Source of the DNA: Eremochloa ophiuroides
Lineage: Eukaryota; Streptophyta; Magnoliopsida; Poales; Poaceae
Assembly: GCA_038502445.1 (NCBI GenBank)
Contig: JAHLJS010000006.1
Span: 4,812,553-4,876,552, forward strand
Length of the DNA: 64,000 nucleotides
Direction: 5' to 3'
Shown here in pieces: positions 46,523-56,479 of the stretch. The first letter of the stretch is position 1. Each line of letters opens with the position of its first letter. Below the pieces are notes generated by a model. The model did not search any database. It had not been told where the DNA came from and worked only from the letters and a program-made list of their open reading frames with translations. Position numbers and translations under genes: made by a program.

Positions 46523-49500
46523 CTAGGGCATGTTTGAGAGACATTTTGCAATAATATGCTTTTGAATGTTTCAGGTATCTTTCATCGGTATGTTTCATCT
46601 GTGTTCCTGAACGCATGTTGCGTTTGTGTTTATCTGGACTTTGCATTTGTTTCACACATGTTGCATGGGTTTTATTCGGATGTTGCGATGGGTTGCAATG
46701 ATTTTCAAGTGTGTTTCAGACGAATCTCCCAAGTGTTTCGTGAGCCTGTTTCAATTGCAACAGACGTACATTGCAAGCGTTGTATTCAGATGTTTCAAAA
46801 ATAGATCTAGGGTTGTATATCCCCCTCCACATTCTGTTGCATCTTATCTCTAGGAGCAGGTAAGGCACCAGCATAGGGATGTACAGTGAAGGTAGGGGTA
46901 GAGGGCGTTGTGTGAGGGTGGGAACGCACGGCGTGCCGTGTGAGAGGCGCAGTAGAGTGGCATGCAGGGTGGGGCGCGCGAGTGCGGTGTGCGGAAGTGG
47001 GACGCGCGGGCGTGAGGGTGGAGTGCGGAGTGGGGCATGCGAGGTTGTGGATAGAGCACGGCTACAGTAACACGGTGCGGGTGTGCGGACCTGTGGGCGG
47101 AAGTCCTTCCCTAAAACCAAAGCATCCCCGACTGTTCTGGCACAAAACATGCTGATCGATGCAAAAGTTGAGAGTCACAAACGTGTGGCGCACAGATTCG
47201 AACCCTGGAGCTTTGAATAGATTCAAGGTGATGTTCACTGCGCCGTTGTGGGCCTCCGATCCAGGCGCTATTCTCTGACGATTTCGATCCGGTGACCTTC
47301 CAGCTGGACCTGAGTGGCTTGGAGCACGACGCTCATTAGCCGCTTAGTTCGGCGCTGCCTTGATGTTTGCCGCCATGCTTGTTCCTCGTTACGGTCGCTA
47401 AGTAGTTTTTCTGTAATCAACTGTATGAACTTTGGGTTTGATGTTTGCATCGCCAATTACCGTGCAAGCTTTGTATTTTCAACAGTGTTTTAAATATATA
47501 GCCGGCTAAGGCATTAGCTATCTATGTTTCAAAACAGGCTATATCCAACTATAACTGCAGCTAAGAGCTAATTTGCATATGAAAAAAACTTAGCTAAATC
47601 CTTATAAAAAAACTCTAGCCGGAGATAGCGGAAGCTATAACGAATGATTTAAAACCTAGTTGATTTTCAAACTCTACATTTTCTTTATGAAAAACGTGCT
47701 TCGGCACGATTGAGAAAAAAAAAAGGGACTGGGGGCGTCGTAGTTCTTTGAGCTAGCCGGGGAAGAGAAGACTCGGCCATGGGAACAACGCGAAGGGGTA
47801 TTGCCGCATTGGGCTGTAGTCTTCTATCTCTGAACGCGTTAAGAACTTCGGTTGTAGCCAGGCGTGTCCCGGAAAAATATGAGGCCCGGTTCAAAACACT
47901 GAGTGGAGACCTAAATATCTAGTGCTAAAATAAGAAAATAGTGGCAAATATTTATATATATATATATTACGTATATTACAAAGTATAGTAGCATAAACCA
48001 AAAATTATACATGTATAACTATCACTTGAAGGACGATATTCTTTTAGCATTCTTTGAAATGAAATCTTTAATTATATAACTATCATCATGTGAATCAGGC
48101 AGAAGGGTTACGAGAGAAAGAGAGTTGGAATCGCCTTCTGTAGTCACGATCAAATCAAAATCATCGGCCTCTCTTGATCAAAATCATCGGCCTCTCCCCT
48201 GAAGTTACGATCAGCAGGCATGTTTTAGGCCATAGAAATATAATTTTGGCTGATCTTTAATTAAAACAAAGACCCAAATTAATATATATACTTAGGATAC
48301 TTAGTAAATCTTGAGACCCATAATTTTTGGGGGCCCTGTTCGGTCGCATAGCCTGCACTGGCTCAAGGACGTCCCTGGTTGTAGCAAATAAAGCTCCATC
48401 CGCCTTCATAGTAGAAGGCGGGTCTGAGCGAGAAGCCGCTGGAAACTGAGGTATGGCGAGCGCCATACCTTACCAGACAGAAAGTTCCGCTTACCCGCAT
48501 CAAGCCAACGACGAAGAACAAACTACGGAAGCTTTAACTTCTTATTCCTGCTCTGATTCTATGATCTCACCCACAGCTTTCCCACCCTGCATCCTCCTAT
48601 GGCAGAAACAACTGCTTCCATCATGGATTTTGATCCACACGACCACACGGATCTTCCCAACCATGTGTTTGATACTTCCTAGTTTCCAGCTAGCATGCAT
48701 GCGTACGTGGGGTAGTGCATAATGCGTCACAAACTCAAAACACAAAATTCATACCACCCTGCCATATGCTTGTGATTTTCTTTAGAACACTCGAAAGGTA
48801 TACATACCCAAAAGCCCACAAACCCTTATCTTTCTCTCTCGGGGCGACTTCAGACCGGCCCAGTCCTTCAACCGCGTCCCTGCCCTTCTCCTTACCCATT
48901 CGCGCCACAACAAGCTACGCGTTAGCTCTCCTAGCGGACTCCTCCCTCTCTCTGTGTCACGGCCATGCAAGGCTTGATCGTCGACGTCCCCGGCCCACCT
49001 CCGGCCGGAGACCCTTTTGATGCCACAACCGAGCTCCACCGAGCGCCGCTTGGCCTATAGAGGCATTGCCCCGACCACACCCACTAACCCCTCTTCAATA
49101 CACAATACTCACCCATCGTACATTGTTACACATCAGCGGTCTCATAACTCGTCTCATGCAATGTCACATAAAATTTTTGCTTACGTGGAGAAAAAAGAGA
49201 GGTGGGAGCAGTTGCGGAGCCAGAACCAAAACATAGGGGGGCCGGATTTTCCAACTAATAAATCTATAAGTACTAGTAATTAGGCCACAGTAAACAAACT
49301 ACAGTTGACTGTGTGGTCTATCGATTTTATTCTAGAAGCAAAAAAAAACATAATCAATAAAAAAAAATCAAGCATACATTTATAGATGCTTGTAAGCCTG
49401 TAGCCTGTAAGGTTAAGCGTTAGAGCAGCACAGGACAGATGCAGAGAAGTAGAAGACCTGCTTTGTGGGGATGAGGCCCAGGCTTGTTACTGGTCACGGA

Positions 49501-50110
49501 CTCACTGTTGGCCGTCCAGGCCTCGCCGCCCCACCGGCCCTCAGGTACTCACTGAGGCATTGAGTTGATGACTCTCACGAACGGAGAAGACAGCCAGATA
49601 TGACGGTGACACGCATAGAACTACAGCTAGCGATTCTGAGCATTGGGCGCTGTTGCCTGCTAACTTACTGTGTTGGACAACTTGGGCTAGACAGAATATG
49701 GGTTTTCCAACAGAAATTCACGGAGGCAAGCACGGGCCCACGATCCCCTTTGGCCCTAACGTGGCTCCGCCTGTGGGTCTTTTACATACGTGCCATTAAA
49801 AAGATGTCATCATAAACACGCCATTACAAAGTTTGATCTCCCACCGGTACCACCGCTCTAAACTATTTTCGTATACAAGCCATTTCGTCTATTTCTTTGT
49901 CTAACGATGTTAGATTGCATTGAAACAGGTCTACAATACCCCTGCCTCTCTATGTGTTAGTGTCACGTGGGGCAGCTCGGCCATGGCTAGAAGACTGAAA
50001 GGGAGAGAAGAAGCTGGCCACCGGGAAGAGCTCTGCCCGTGCCCAGTGCACTGCCACACCGAGCCGCTACCACGCTCCTGCGCCGGCTCATCTGCTTCTG
50101 CTGCCCGGGC
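46523..50110. other. Intergenic repeats, no gene seen
   Basis: 46530-46810 has many TGTTTCA/TGTTGC-type short repeats, a familiar grass repeat texture. 46860-47080 is GC-rich and G-biased on the plus strand, with overlapping frames. 47700-49300 contains scattered frames without domains. I see no RNA gene and no coding exon I would defend. Confidence 0.4.
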
Positions 50111-50185
50111 ATGTTCAACGCGCTGTCTGGCCTCGGCAGCGGCGGCTAGGTCGACAACAGCGGCAACGGCGGTGGCCAGGACGAG

Positions 50186-51387
50186 CACTACTACAAAAAT
50201 CTTTACCGTGGCGGTCAAAATGGATTAACGGAGGCGGTTTTTTCAACCGCCTCGAATGGAAGGTCACGGTAAATGAGAGTATTAACCGAGGCGGTTTTCT
50301 GACCGCCACGGTTAATGAAACAAAAAAAACAAAAAAAAGGAAGAGGCCCGCAGGGCCCATCCGGACCCGCTGAGCCCATCCGCCGCCGCTGCAGGCGCCG
50401 CCACGGGCGGATCCGGCCACCACGGCCGCGGATCCTGCGGCCACGGGCGGATCCAGCCACCACGGCCGCGGATCCGGCGGCCACGGGAAGATCTAGCCAC
50501 CACGGCCGCGGATCCGACGGCCACGGGCCACGAGGGAAGGAGGGAGGTGAGGACCCGCTGCCGCAGTGCCGTGGCTGGCCACCGCTAGCCGGGCCGCCGC
50601 GCCGGCCGAGCACGCAGCTTCCCTGGCTGCCACGCTGGCCTCGAGCGCCGCTGGCCGGGCCGCCGCGGCCACCGGGGGGCCCACGCCCGCGCTCGCGTCG
50701 TCAGGTGAGCCTCGCCGCCGCCGTTGGGGCTCGCGCCGTTGGCTGGGCCGCTCGCGCCGTTGCGCCGCCGCACGGCCGAGCCACCTGCTTATGCCGCGGC
50801 GGCCCGCCCGCTCGCGCCACCGCGGCCGCTGCTGGCCCGCTCGCGCCGCCTCGGCCGGCTCGCTCGCGCTGCTTCACCGCCTCCGGGACGCCGGTCCTCT
50901 GCTCGCGCCTTCGGGCCACCGCCGTTAGATATATATATAGAGAGAGGGGGGGAGGGAGAGGTGAGGTCGAGACTTGAGAGGAGAGAGCGCCGCTGGAGAG
51001 AGAGGTGCGGCTGCGAAGGAAGCGAGAGATGGTGAGTGAAACCCTAGATCTGTGTATATATATGTGAGCTCAGAATTGGGCCTTCTGGGCTGTTCGGATG
51101 GGCCTAATTTACCGAGGCAGTAATAATTATAATGTCCGCCTCGGTAAATCATTTACCGAGACGGTTACGTTAAGATGTCCATCTCGGTTAATGTGTATTA
51201 ACCGAAACGGTCATTTTAAGGACAACCGCCTCGGTAAATCCATTAACGGAAGCGGTTCCTGGTAACCGCCTCGGTTAATAAACAAATAACCGCTTCGATT
51301 AATCCAGTTATTAACCGAGACGGTTTACAGCGTTGCCCGCCTCAAAAAAGATTTTAAAACGCCTCTAAAAAATTTTATGCAGTAGTG
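50186..51387. mobile_element. Non-autonomous CACTA element, copy 2, TSD gag
   Basis: The termini are CACTACTACAAAAATC on the left and TTTTATGCAGTAGTG on the right (inverted). An exact 3-bp duplication, gag, flanks them (50183-50185 and 51388-51390), as expected for CACTA elements. Subterminal regions carry many copies of a unit like TTAACCGAGGCGGTT in both orientations, shared with the element at 3734-4693. The GC-rich centre has no transposase, though it contains a small minisatellite (50402-50521). It disrupts a pectinesterase pseudogene. Confidence 0.93.
50402..50521. repeat. Minisatellite, three copies of 40 bp
   Basis: Three 40-bp units each start CACGGG and contain CCACCACGGCCGCGGATCC. 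The third begins CACGGGAAGATCTAG, a local change. It lies within the GC-rich centre of CACTA copy 2. Confidence 0.85.
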
Positions 51388-51800
51388 GAGGGCGAGAAGG
51401 CGCTGAAGGCGGCTGCCGGGAACGCCTGCAGCCCGACGGAGCTCGCCAAGGGCATCTTCAAGGTGACCTCTGACTGGATCGAGAAGGCCGTGCACGTGTC
51501 CGCCGTGGTCAAAGAGCTCAAGAACGACCAGCGCACGTCAGGCACGCTGGACAACTGCAGGGGCGACGGGGACGTGTCCGAGCTCCGCGCTCACGTACTA
51601 GGAGACGTGCCTGGACGGGTTCGAGGTCATGACGACGGCCGCGGTGGGGAAGATGCGCGGGGCGCTCAACAGCTCGCAGGAACATCCTGGAGCTCGTGGA
51701 CGAGTTCTCCGAGACGCTCGGCCAACCTGGGCCTGCCGAGCTTCCACCGCCGGCTCCTCGCCGAGCACGCCGGCGGCGTGCCGTCGTGGATGCCCTGCTC

Positions 51801-52330
51801 GGGATGGCGGATGATGGACGAACGCGACGGCGGACGGCGGACGGGCGGCAAACGGCGGAGGAGCTTCTTCCCGGTGACGGCAGCAGCCGCAAGCGCCACG
51901 CGCTGGCAGCGGCGGCCTCCTCGCAGCACATGGTGTCTGGCGAGCGCGAGCCGGCCATCTACTCCACTCCCCCCACGCCACCGGCGCTGCCCGCGCCGTG
52001 CCAGGTCCTCTCGGGGTCGATGCTGCCGCGGCACCAGGCGGGGGTCGATGCTGCAGGCCGAGGCGGGGCTCGCGCGGCTCGCGGACTTGTTTTTCGAGTC
52101 GTCCGGGACTGTCTCCATAGCCGCGACGGCGGCCTGCTCGCGACGACGGACGACGGACGGGGCAGCCAGCGCGCGTGGAGCGCCGCCGCAAGGGAGCTCG
52201 GCCCCTGCTGGCCACCGCGGGCGCAGGAGCCAAAAGCCTCTTTCGCGCTCGTCCGCGCGATTCCATCCTGGCGAACGACGCACCGGTACCGCTGCAGAAT
52301 GTTTTTTTTCTTTCGGTTATGTCAGGGTGA
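51801..52330. pseudogene. GC-rich gene-like fragment, not recognised
   Basis: Directly after the pectinesterase relic, about 500 bp of GC-rich sequence is open in several frames on both strands. One plus-frame stretch reads LQAEAGLARLADLFFES and another RHALAAAASSQHMVSGE. They look protein-derived, but I cannot name a family. It may be a decayed part of the same locus or a second captured fragment. Confidence 0.35.
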
Positions 52331-53743
52331 TTCGTGAGTGCATCTATCTACCCAGCAAATTATACTATGTGGTCTCTATTCTGTGTGCTGATATCATTAT
52401 TGATGTAGGCGAGAAAATACAAAACATTTATTTCAAAATGGTATAACTCTTAAATGGTGTATCTATTTTTAATTCCGTCTGCACCAGTGTGTTCCAAGCG
52501 ACGATATGAAAAAACTAGATCCCAATTTTATACGTTTTGATAATTTTTTTAATAAGAATTTATGTATATTAACTCAGAACATATTCTTACCTATACAAGT
52601 TGTGTTTGATAATTTTTGTGCATAAGTTGTATTTTTGTGTTTCTAGGTTTTTTAATAGTTATAAGTTAATTTATTTATTTTTTATTTAATAACCTTTGTA
52701 TTTATAAGTTTTGACATAAGTTATAAGTTCATTCATTTCCTTATATTTAATAACCTCCATACATAAGTTATGTTTCATAATTTCTTATATAAATTATACG
52801 TTATAAGCTAATGTGTATAAGTTGTTAATAAAATAATTTTTTTCAAAATATATGCTAGTGTGGTCTAGTTTTTTTTCTCTTATCACGAGGAACATACCGG
52901 TACAGACGGAATTGGAAATTGATACACCGTTTAGAAGTTATATGAGTTACAAATAAATGTTATGTTTTTTTAAGCTTGCATCACGTGACATCATTGAGGG
53001 TTGAAAAATGCTTGGGTTGTAGCAAGCACATGCAGGAAATTGAGGATGGACACCTCTGAATAAGCAAAGTGGTGGTTTTGTTTTCTTAAATGGTAACAAC
53101 TACATGTCGGAAAATCGTTCGCTCGTTTCACGATGAATGAACGTTCGCTATTTAGTGGCTCCCCGCTCCGCCCCAGCCGCCGCGGCATGGCTGCGGAGGA
53201 GCTCCGCCCCGGACGGTTGTGGCGTCGCAGGGAGCTCGCCCCGGAGCCCCTGGCCGGCCGCAGCGGGCGCGGGGGAGCTCCGCCCATGCCAGCCGTCGCG
53301 AGCATGGGAGGGATATATTGGGCCTTTTGACTGACCAGACCCACTTGTCAGGACTACTAAACGGTAATAATCCAACGGAATGCCGACGGGATGGCACGGA
53401 TGAAAAAGAAGTTCAGAACCATGGTACTCGTGAAAGATCAAACTTTTTAATGGTGTGTATGTGTACGTATTTTTTTTAATGGCATATATGTAAAAGACCC
53501 TCCGCCTATGGGTAAGAGAGAAAAAGGTTGTTATCTCGCGAAATAACCACCTCATGAGCCAAGATTTAGGACTACGTGACATCTATTCTACCATTGTATG
53601 AGTTATTATTGTCATACAACTCACAATTTTATTTTTTATGCATAAATTAAGGAATTTTGAGTTAAGACAACTTATAAAAATAACCATTATACATATTGTC
53701 TATTAAATCGTCATAAAATAACGTGGCATTACATGAGACCATG
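52331..53743. other. Intergenic, no gene seen
   Basis: AT-rich sequence. A GC-rich patch at 53150-53320 has overlapping frames in four reading frames, with no domain that I recognise. Confidence 0.35.
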
Positions 53744-53761
53744 GATGAGACAATACCAGTA

Positions 53762-53928
53762 AAAGTGGCGTACCCAGTGCCGTAGGCTCCCGCACTGACA
53801 CGGGATCTGGGGAAGGGAAATCAGCGCACAGGTCTTACCCGCACAAATATGCGGAGGTTGGGGCTCGCACCCTAGACCAACCGGTAACAGGCGGTAAGAC
53901 ACTATCATTTGCACCAGGGCCGCCCTTC
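53762..53928 (-). mobile_element. tRNA-derived SINE with perfect 19-bp TSD
   Basis: The 19-mer ggatgagacaataccagta occurs at 53743-53761 and 53929-53947, exactly bordering the element. On the minus strand it starts CGAAGGGCGGCCCTGGTGC and has a tRNA-like head with TCTTACCGCCTGT. It passes through CTTCCCCAGATCCCGTGTCAG, ends CACTGGGTACGCCACTTTT, and has no long tail. This order of blocks is that of a common grass SINE family (a ZmSINE2-like type by memory). Confidence 0.92.
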
Positions 53929-53947
53929 GGATGAGACAATACCAGTA

Positions 53948-54656
53948 TCACCAATATATTGCCTAAGCTCCATTTCGCCGACCGCCACTGATGGCATTGG
54001 AGCCAAGCTCCACCACCAGTTCCTTTCCCTCAGCCCTATATATAAACACATTACATGCGCAGGAAAAAGCACAATAAGCTGCCACAAAAACAGAGGCTAG
54101 CAGCGCCGATGAGCGTTTGCCTTAACTTCGATAGTTGCCTCTGACGCGGCAGCTGTAAGAAGGCACTGGCCCATTTGACCCACTAGATTGTAAAAACCTT
54201 GCGGCTTACGAATTTGTAAAAGTTGGCTTGTAAAATGCTAGAGCAAATGGAGACCCGTTTGAATCTAGAACTTTTAATGTGAAAAACCTGTCTCTGAATT
54301 ATAAAAAACTAATAAACAAAAAAAAAAGGCTAACATGGTAAGTAGAAAATGATCCAGGAAGATATCCCGTGAGATCCCAAATGCAGCAAGTACGAGCGGC
54401 AAAATGCAAGGTAAGCGCCATCACGGTGCACGTCTATAGCAGAAACCACACCGTGCACGTGCAAACATGGAGGTGATAGAGAACGGGTTGGTTGGGGTCA
54501 ACTATATTTAGAACAATATATAGCTGACATTAAGCAGTAATAGTTGATATGGTGCTAATATTCATAACATCGCCATAGCAACTACAGAGATAGATAGCTA
54601 TGGAGAAACCACTGCTGAGTGCTATATAGAAGCATATAACCAGGGAAACTAATAAC
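53948..54656. other. Probable 3' flank of the gene at 54657; no gene seen
   Basis: Largely AT-rich sequence. The last few hundred bases lie just downstream of the minus-strand stop at 54657 and could be its 3' UTR. Confidence 0.3.
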
Positions 54657-55169
54657 TTAGTCCTCGTCTTCGTCGTCATCTTTCACGTCCTGTACACGAA
54701 GAATTCTGGTGCGCCGAAACTCCATCATCACATAGCCGGAATGTATCACCAACCCAAACACTGCAAACCAACAAAGGTAGTGATCTGCTTCCAAAACAGT
54801 CTTCAAAGTTTCTCTAGGCCTGCCAAAGCTAAAGAATAAATAGCTTATGTTAAATTAATAATATTTTAGCCAGACAAAGACAAGTAATATAGATACTTAT
54901 CGACAAACAACTAAAATGTTAAAATGATATTAACTTATGAATAGCACCACACAACTGAAATAACAAATTACAATTTCACCAAGTGTACAGCGTAGTATTA
55001 CTCACAATGTGCGATAAAACTAGGGCTCACTTCAAACCAAAATAAATAAACATGAGTACAGAAGTAACGAGAGAATGAAATAGAAACCAGGTTTAACCAC
55101 TGTATATAAAACAATGTGAACTCACCGTTTTGACCACGTGCTCGAAAACGGTGAGTAACACTGCAAGCC
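54657..55169 (-). CDS. C-terminal exons of an unrecognised membrane protein (partial)
   Basis: The last exon (54657-54828, minus) follows a pyrimidine-rich tract ending ttctttag. It encodes FGRPRETLKTVLEADHYLCW, then a hydrophobic segment with FAVFGLVIHSGYVMM, a basic patch EFRRTRIL and the acidic tail DVKDDDEDED before TAA. An upstream exon at 55126-55169, between ...cgcag and gtgagt, joins in the right phase and gives GLQCYSPFSSTWSKR. One membrane helix plus a basic-then-acidic cytosolic tail suggest a membrane protein. I do not know the family. Earlier exons are not convincing: the GC-rich stretch at 55700-56010 has an ATG on the minus strand but reaches a stop after about 43 codons. It may be a truncated gene or one with undetected exons. 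Confidence 0.45.
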
Positions 55170-55196
55170 CTGCGACATAAAAGTCAAATATATCAA

Positions 55197-55317
55197 GGCT
55201 CTGTTCGCTGAAGCTGAAAACCGCTGAAAATAAACGCTGATACTGATTTCTTATGAGAGAAAAATACTGTAGAAGGGCTGAAAAATAAGCGGTTTTAAGG
55301 TTTAGCGAACAAAGCCC
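55197..55317. mobile_element. Small MITE with GGCTCTGTTCG ends
   Basis: About 120 bp bounded by GGCTCTGTTCGCTGAAGC and TTTAGCGAACAAAGCCC, imperfect inverted repeats, with TTATGAGAGAAAAATACTG inside. A related copy is at about 56363-56479. A clear TSD is not visible. Confidence 0.6.
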
Positions 55318-56362
55318 AATTTTACATTATGAGGTGGAATATATATTGCTCCACAAGTAATTTATATCAGGAATTTGGGATATTAAATATCTATATGATT
55401 AAATAAATCTCAAAGTAAACAAATCATATTCAAGACTAAATTGCACATATATGAGTGTCACACACTCCAAAAGTATTATAGCAACTGGATATATCTCAAT
55501 AACAACTGTTATTTCAATACGCAGACACAGATGAGGGCTTTATTCTAGGGAAGTGATCTAATTTGAGGAGGGGGAGGGGAATTTATGCATAAGGTTTCCG
55601 GTGGTCCTAGGAGCCCAGATTGAGCCATCATGTGTAAAGATGAGGCCTTTTTTTAAGATAACAAGCACACACAAGCGTTCGTCAAATCTGGGGTTCACTG
55701 ACTGAGTCCTGCAGAACACACGCGCTCGAGGCTCAACCGAACGAAAGCTTCGACATTGCCAATCCTAGCAGGTTTGCCACTACCACGACAAGAAGCGCTG
55801 TCGGGGTTCTCACGCGGTACTGCAGCACAGCACTGGGCTAGGCCAAGCCGCAGTCGCGAGCAGATGCCGTTCCGCTAGCGCCACGAATGCCACTGGAGAT
55901 TGGATCGGAGGAGAAGGGAAGGGAAGAAATCGCAATGAGGCCGGCGACGGCCAAATGAGCAACACCCATTCAAGGAGAGGCGGCGACCAAACCACCCCTC
56001 CACACACCTAAACCTAATCTAGAGCCACCCCGCTACCTCCGGCCGGCGAGGTCACCGGAGACAGGTGAGACGCCGGCGGGAGGGCACCGGATATGAGAAA
56101 CGCACGCAACCTCCGGCTGGCGAGGTCGCCAGAGACGGGTGAGATGCCAGCGGGAGGGGACCGGATCTGAGAAACGCCGCTGTGGAACTGGAGATTCACC
56201 TCAACGTGAGGGACGGCGCCAGGTCGGAGGGGCGGCATCCTTGGCGGCGCAGGCATGCTGGCACGGCGGCCAGCGGCGGAGCTAGCTTTTCCACGAGACT
56301 AGGGCCTTTAAGAACCTTTAAGAAGGTAAGAATATTATATGGTACACATAAAGATCATTAAA
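55318..56362. other. No gene seen; GC-rich block
   Basis: 55680-56300 is GC-rich with overlapping frames. A repeated unit near GGAGGTCACCGGAGACAGGTGAGAC-type sequence (about 56045-56170) occurs twice imperfectly. It may be the 5' part of the minus-strand gene ending at 54657, or a repeat. Confidence 0.35.
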
Positions 56363-56479
56363 GGCTCTGTTCGGTTCAGCCGAAAAGTTAAGCTGATTTT
56401 AGCTGAAACTGATTTATTATGAGAGAAAATACTATTACAGAGCTAAAAAATGTACTGTTTAGCTGAAGCGAACACAACC
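56363..56479. mobile_element. Small MITE related to 55197-55317
   Basis: Left GGCTCTGTTCGGTTCAGC and right GCTGAAGCGAACACAACC-type ends, with an internal TTATTATGAGAGAAAATACT block shared with the copy 1.2 kb to the left. The boundaries are approximate. Confidence 0.55.

Larger units (their letters stand above)
50111..51800 (+). pseudogene. Pectinesterase (PME with PMEI pro-region) pseudogene, split by a CACTA element
   Basis: Left of the CACTA element (from ATG 50111) the sequence encodes MFNALSGLGSGG followed by a stop (TAG at 50147) and then a Gly/Asn-rich stretch ending GGGQDE. Right of it (51388 onward) the frame continues as GEKALKAAAGNAC, ELAKGIFKVTSDWIEKA and RTSGTLDNC, the PMEI-like pro-domain of plant pectin methylesterases. 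A deletion and frameshift follow. Then come SALTY with an in-frame TAG (51599-51601), ETCLDGFE, KMRGALNSSQE and, in further frames, LVDEFSETL and LPSFHRRLLAEHA. At least two premature stops and two frameshifts are present, and the catalytic PME domain is absent. The functional enzyme de-esterifies cell-wall homogalacturonan; this copy cannot. Confidence 0.85.

Noticed and set aside
51385..52446. 353-codon frame taken as a single intact gene
   Set aside because: It starts at the CACTA TSD rather than at a natural start. The recognisable pectinesterase part is frameshifted and truncated, and the rest is unrelated and AT-rich at the end.
54657..54753. Alternative shorter last exon starting at tttgcag|TGTTTGG
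   Set aside because: The longer exon from ttctttag is open throughout and gives a better hydrophobic and basic profile; the shorter one needs a different phase.
55810..56007. Minus-strand 65-codon frame and nearby ATG as first exon of the 54657 gene
   Set aside because: No splice donor in frame and no recognisable N-terminus; left as unknown GC-rich sequence.
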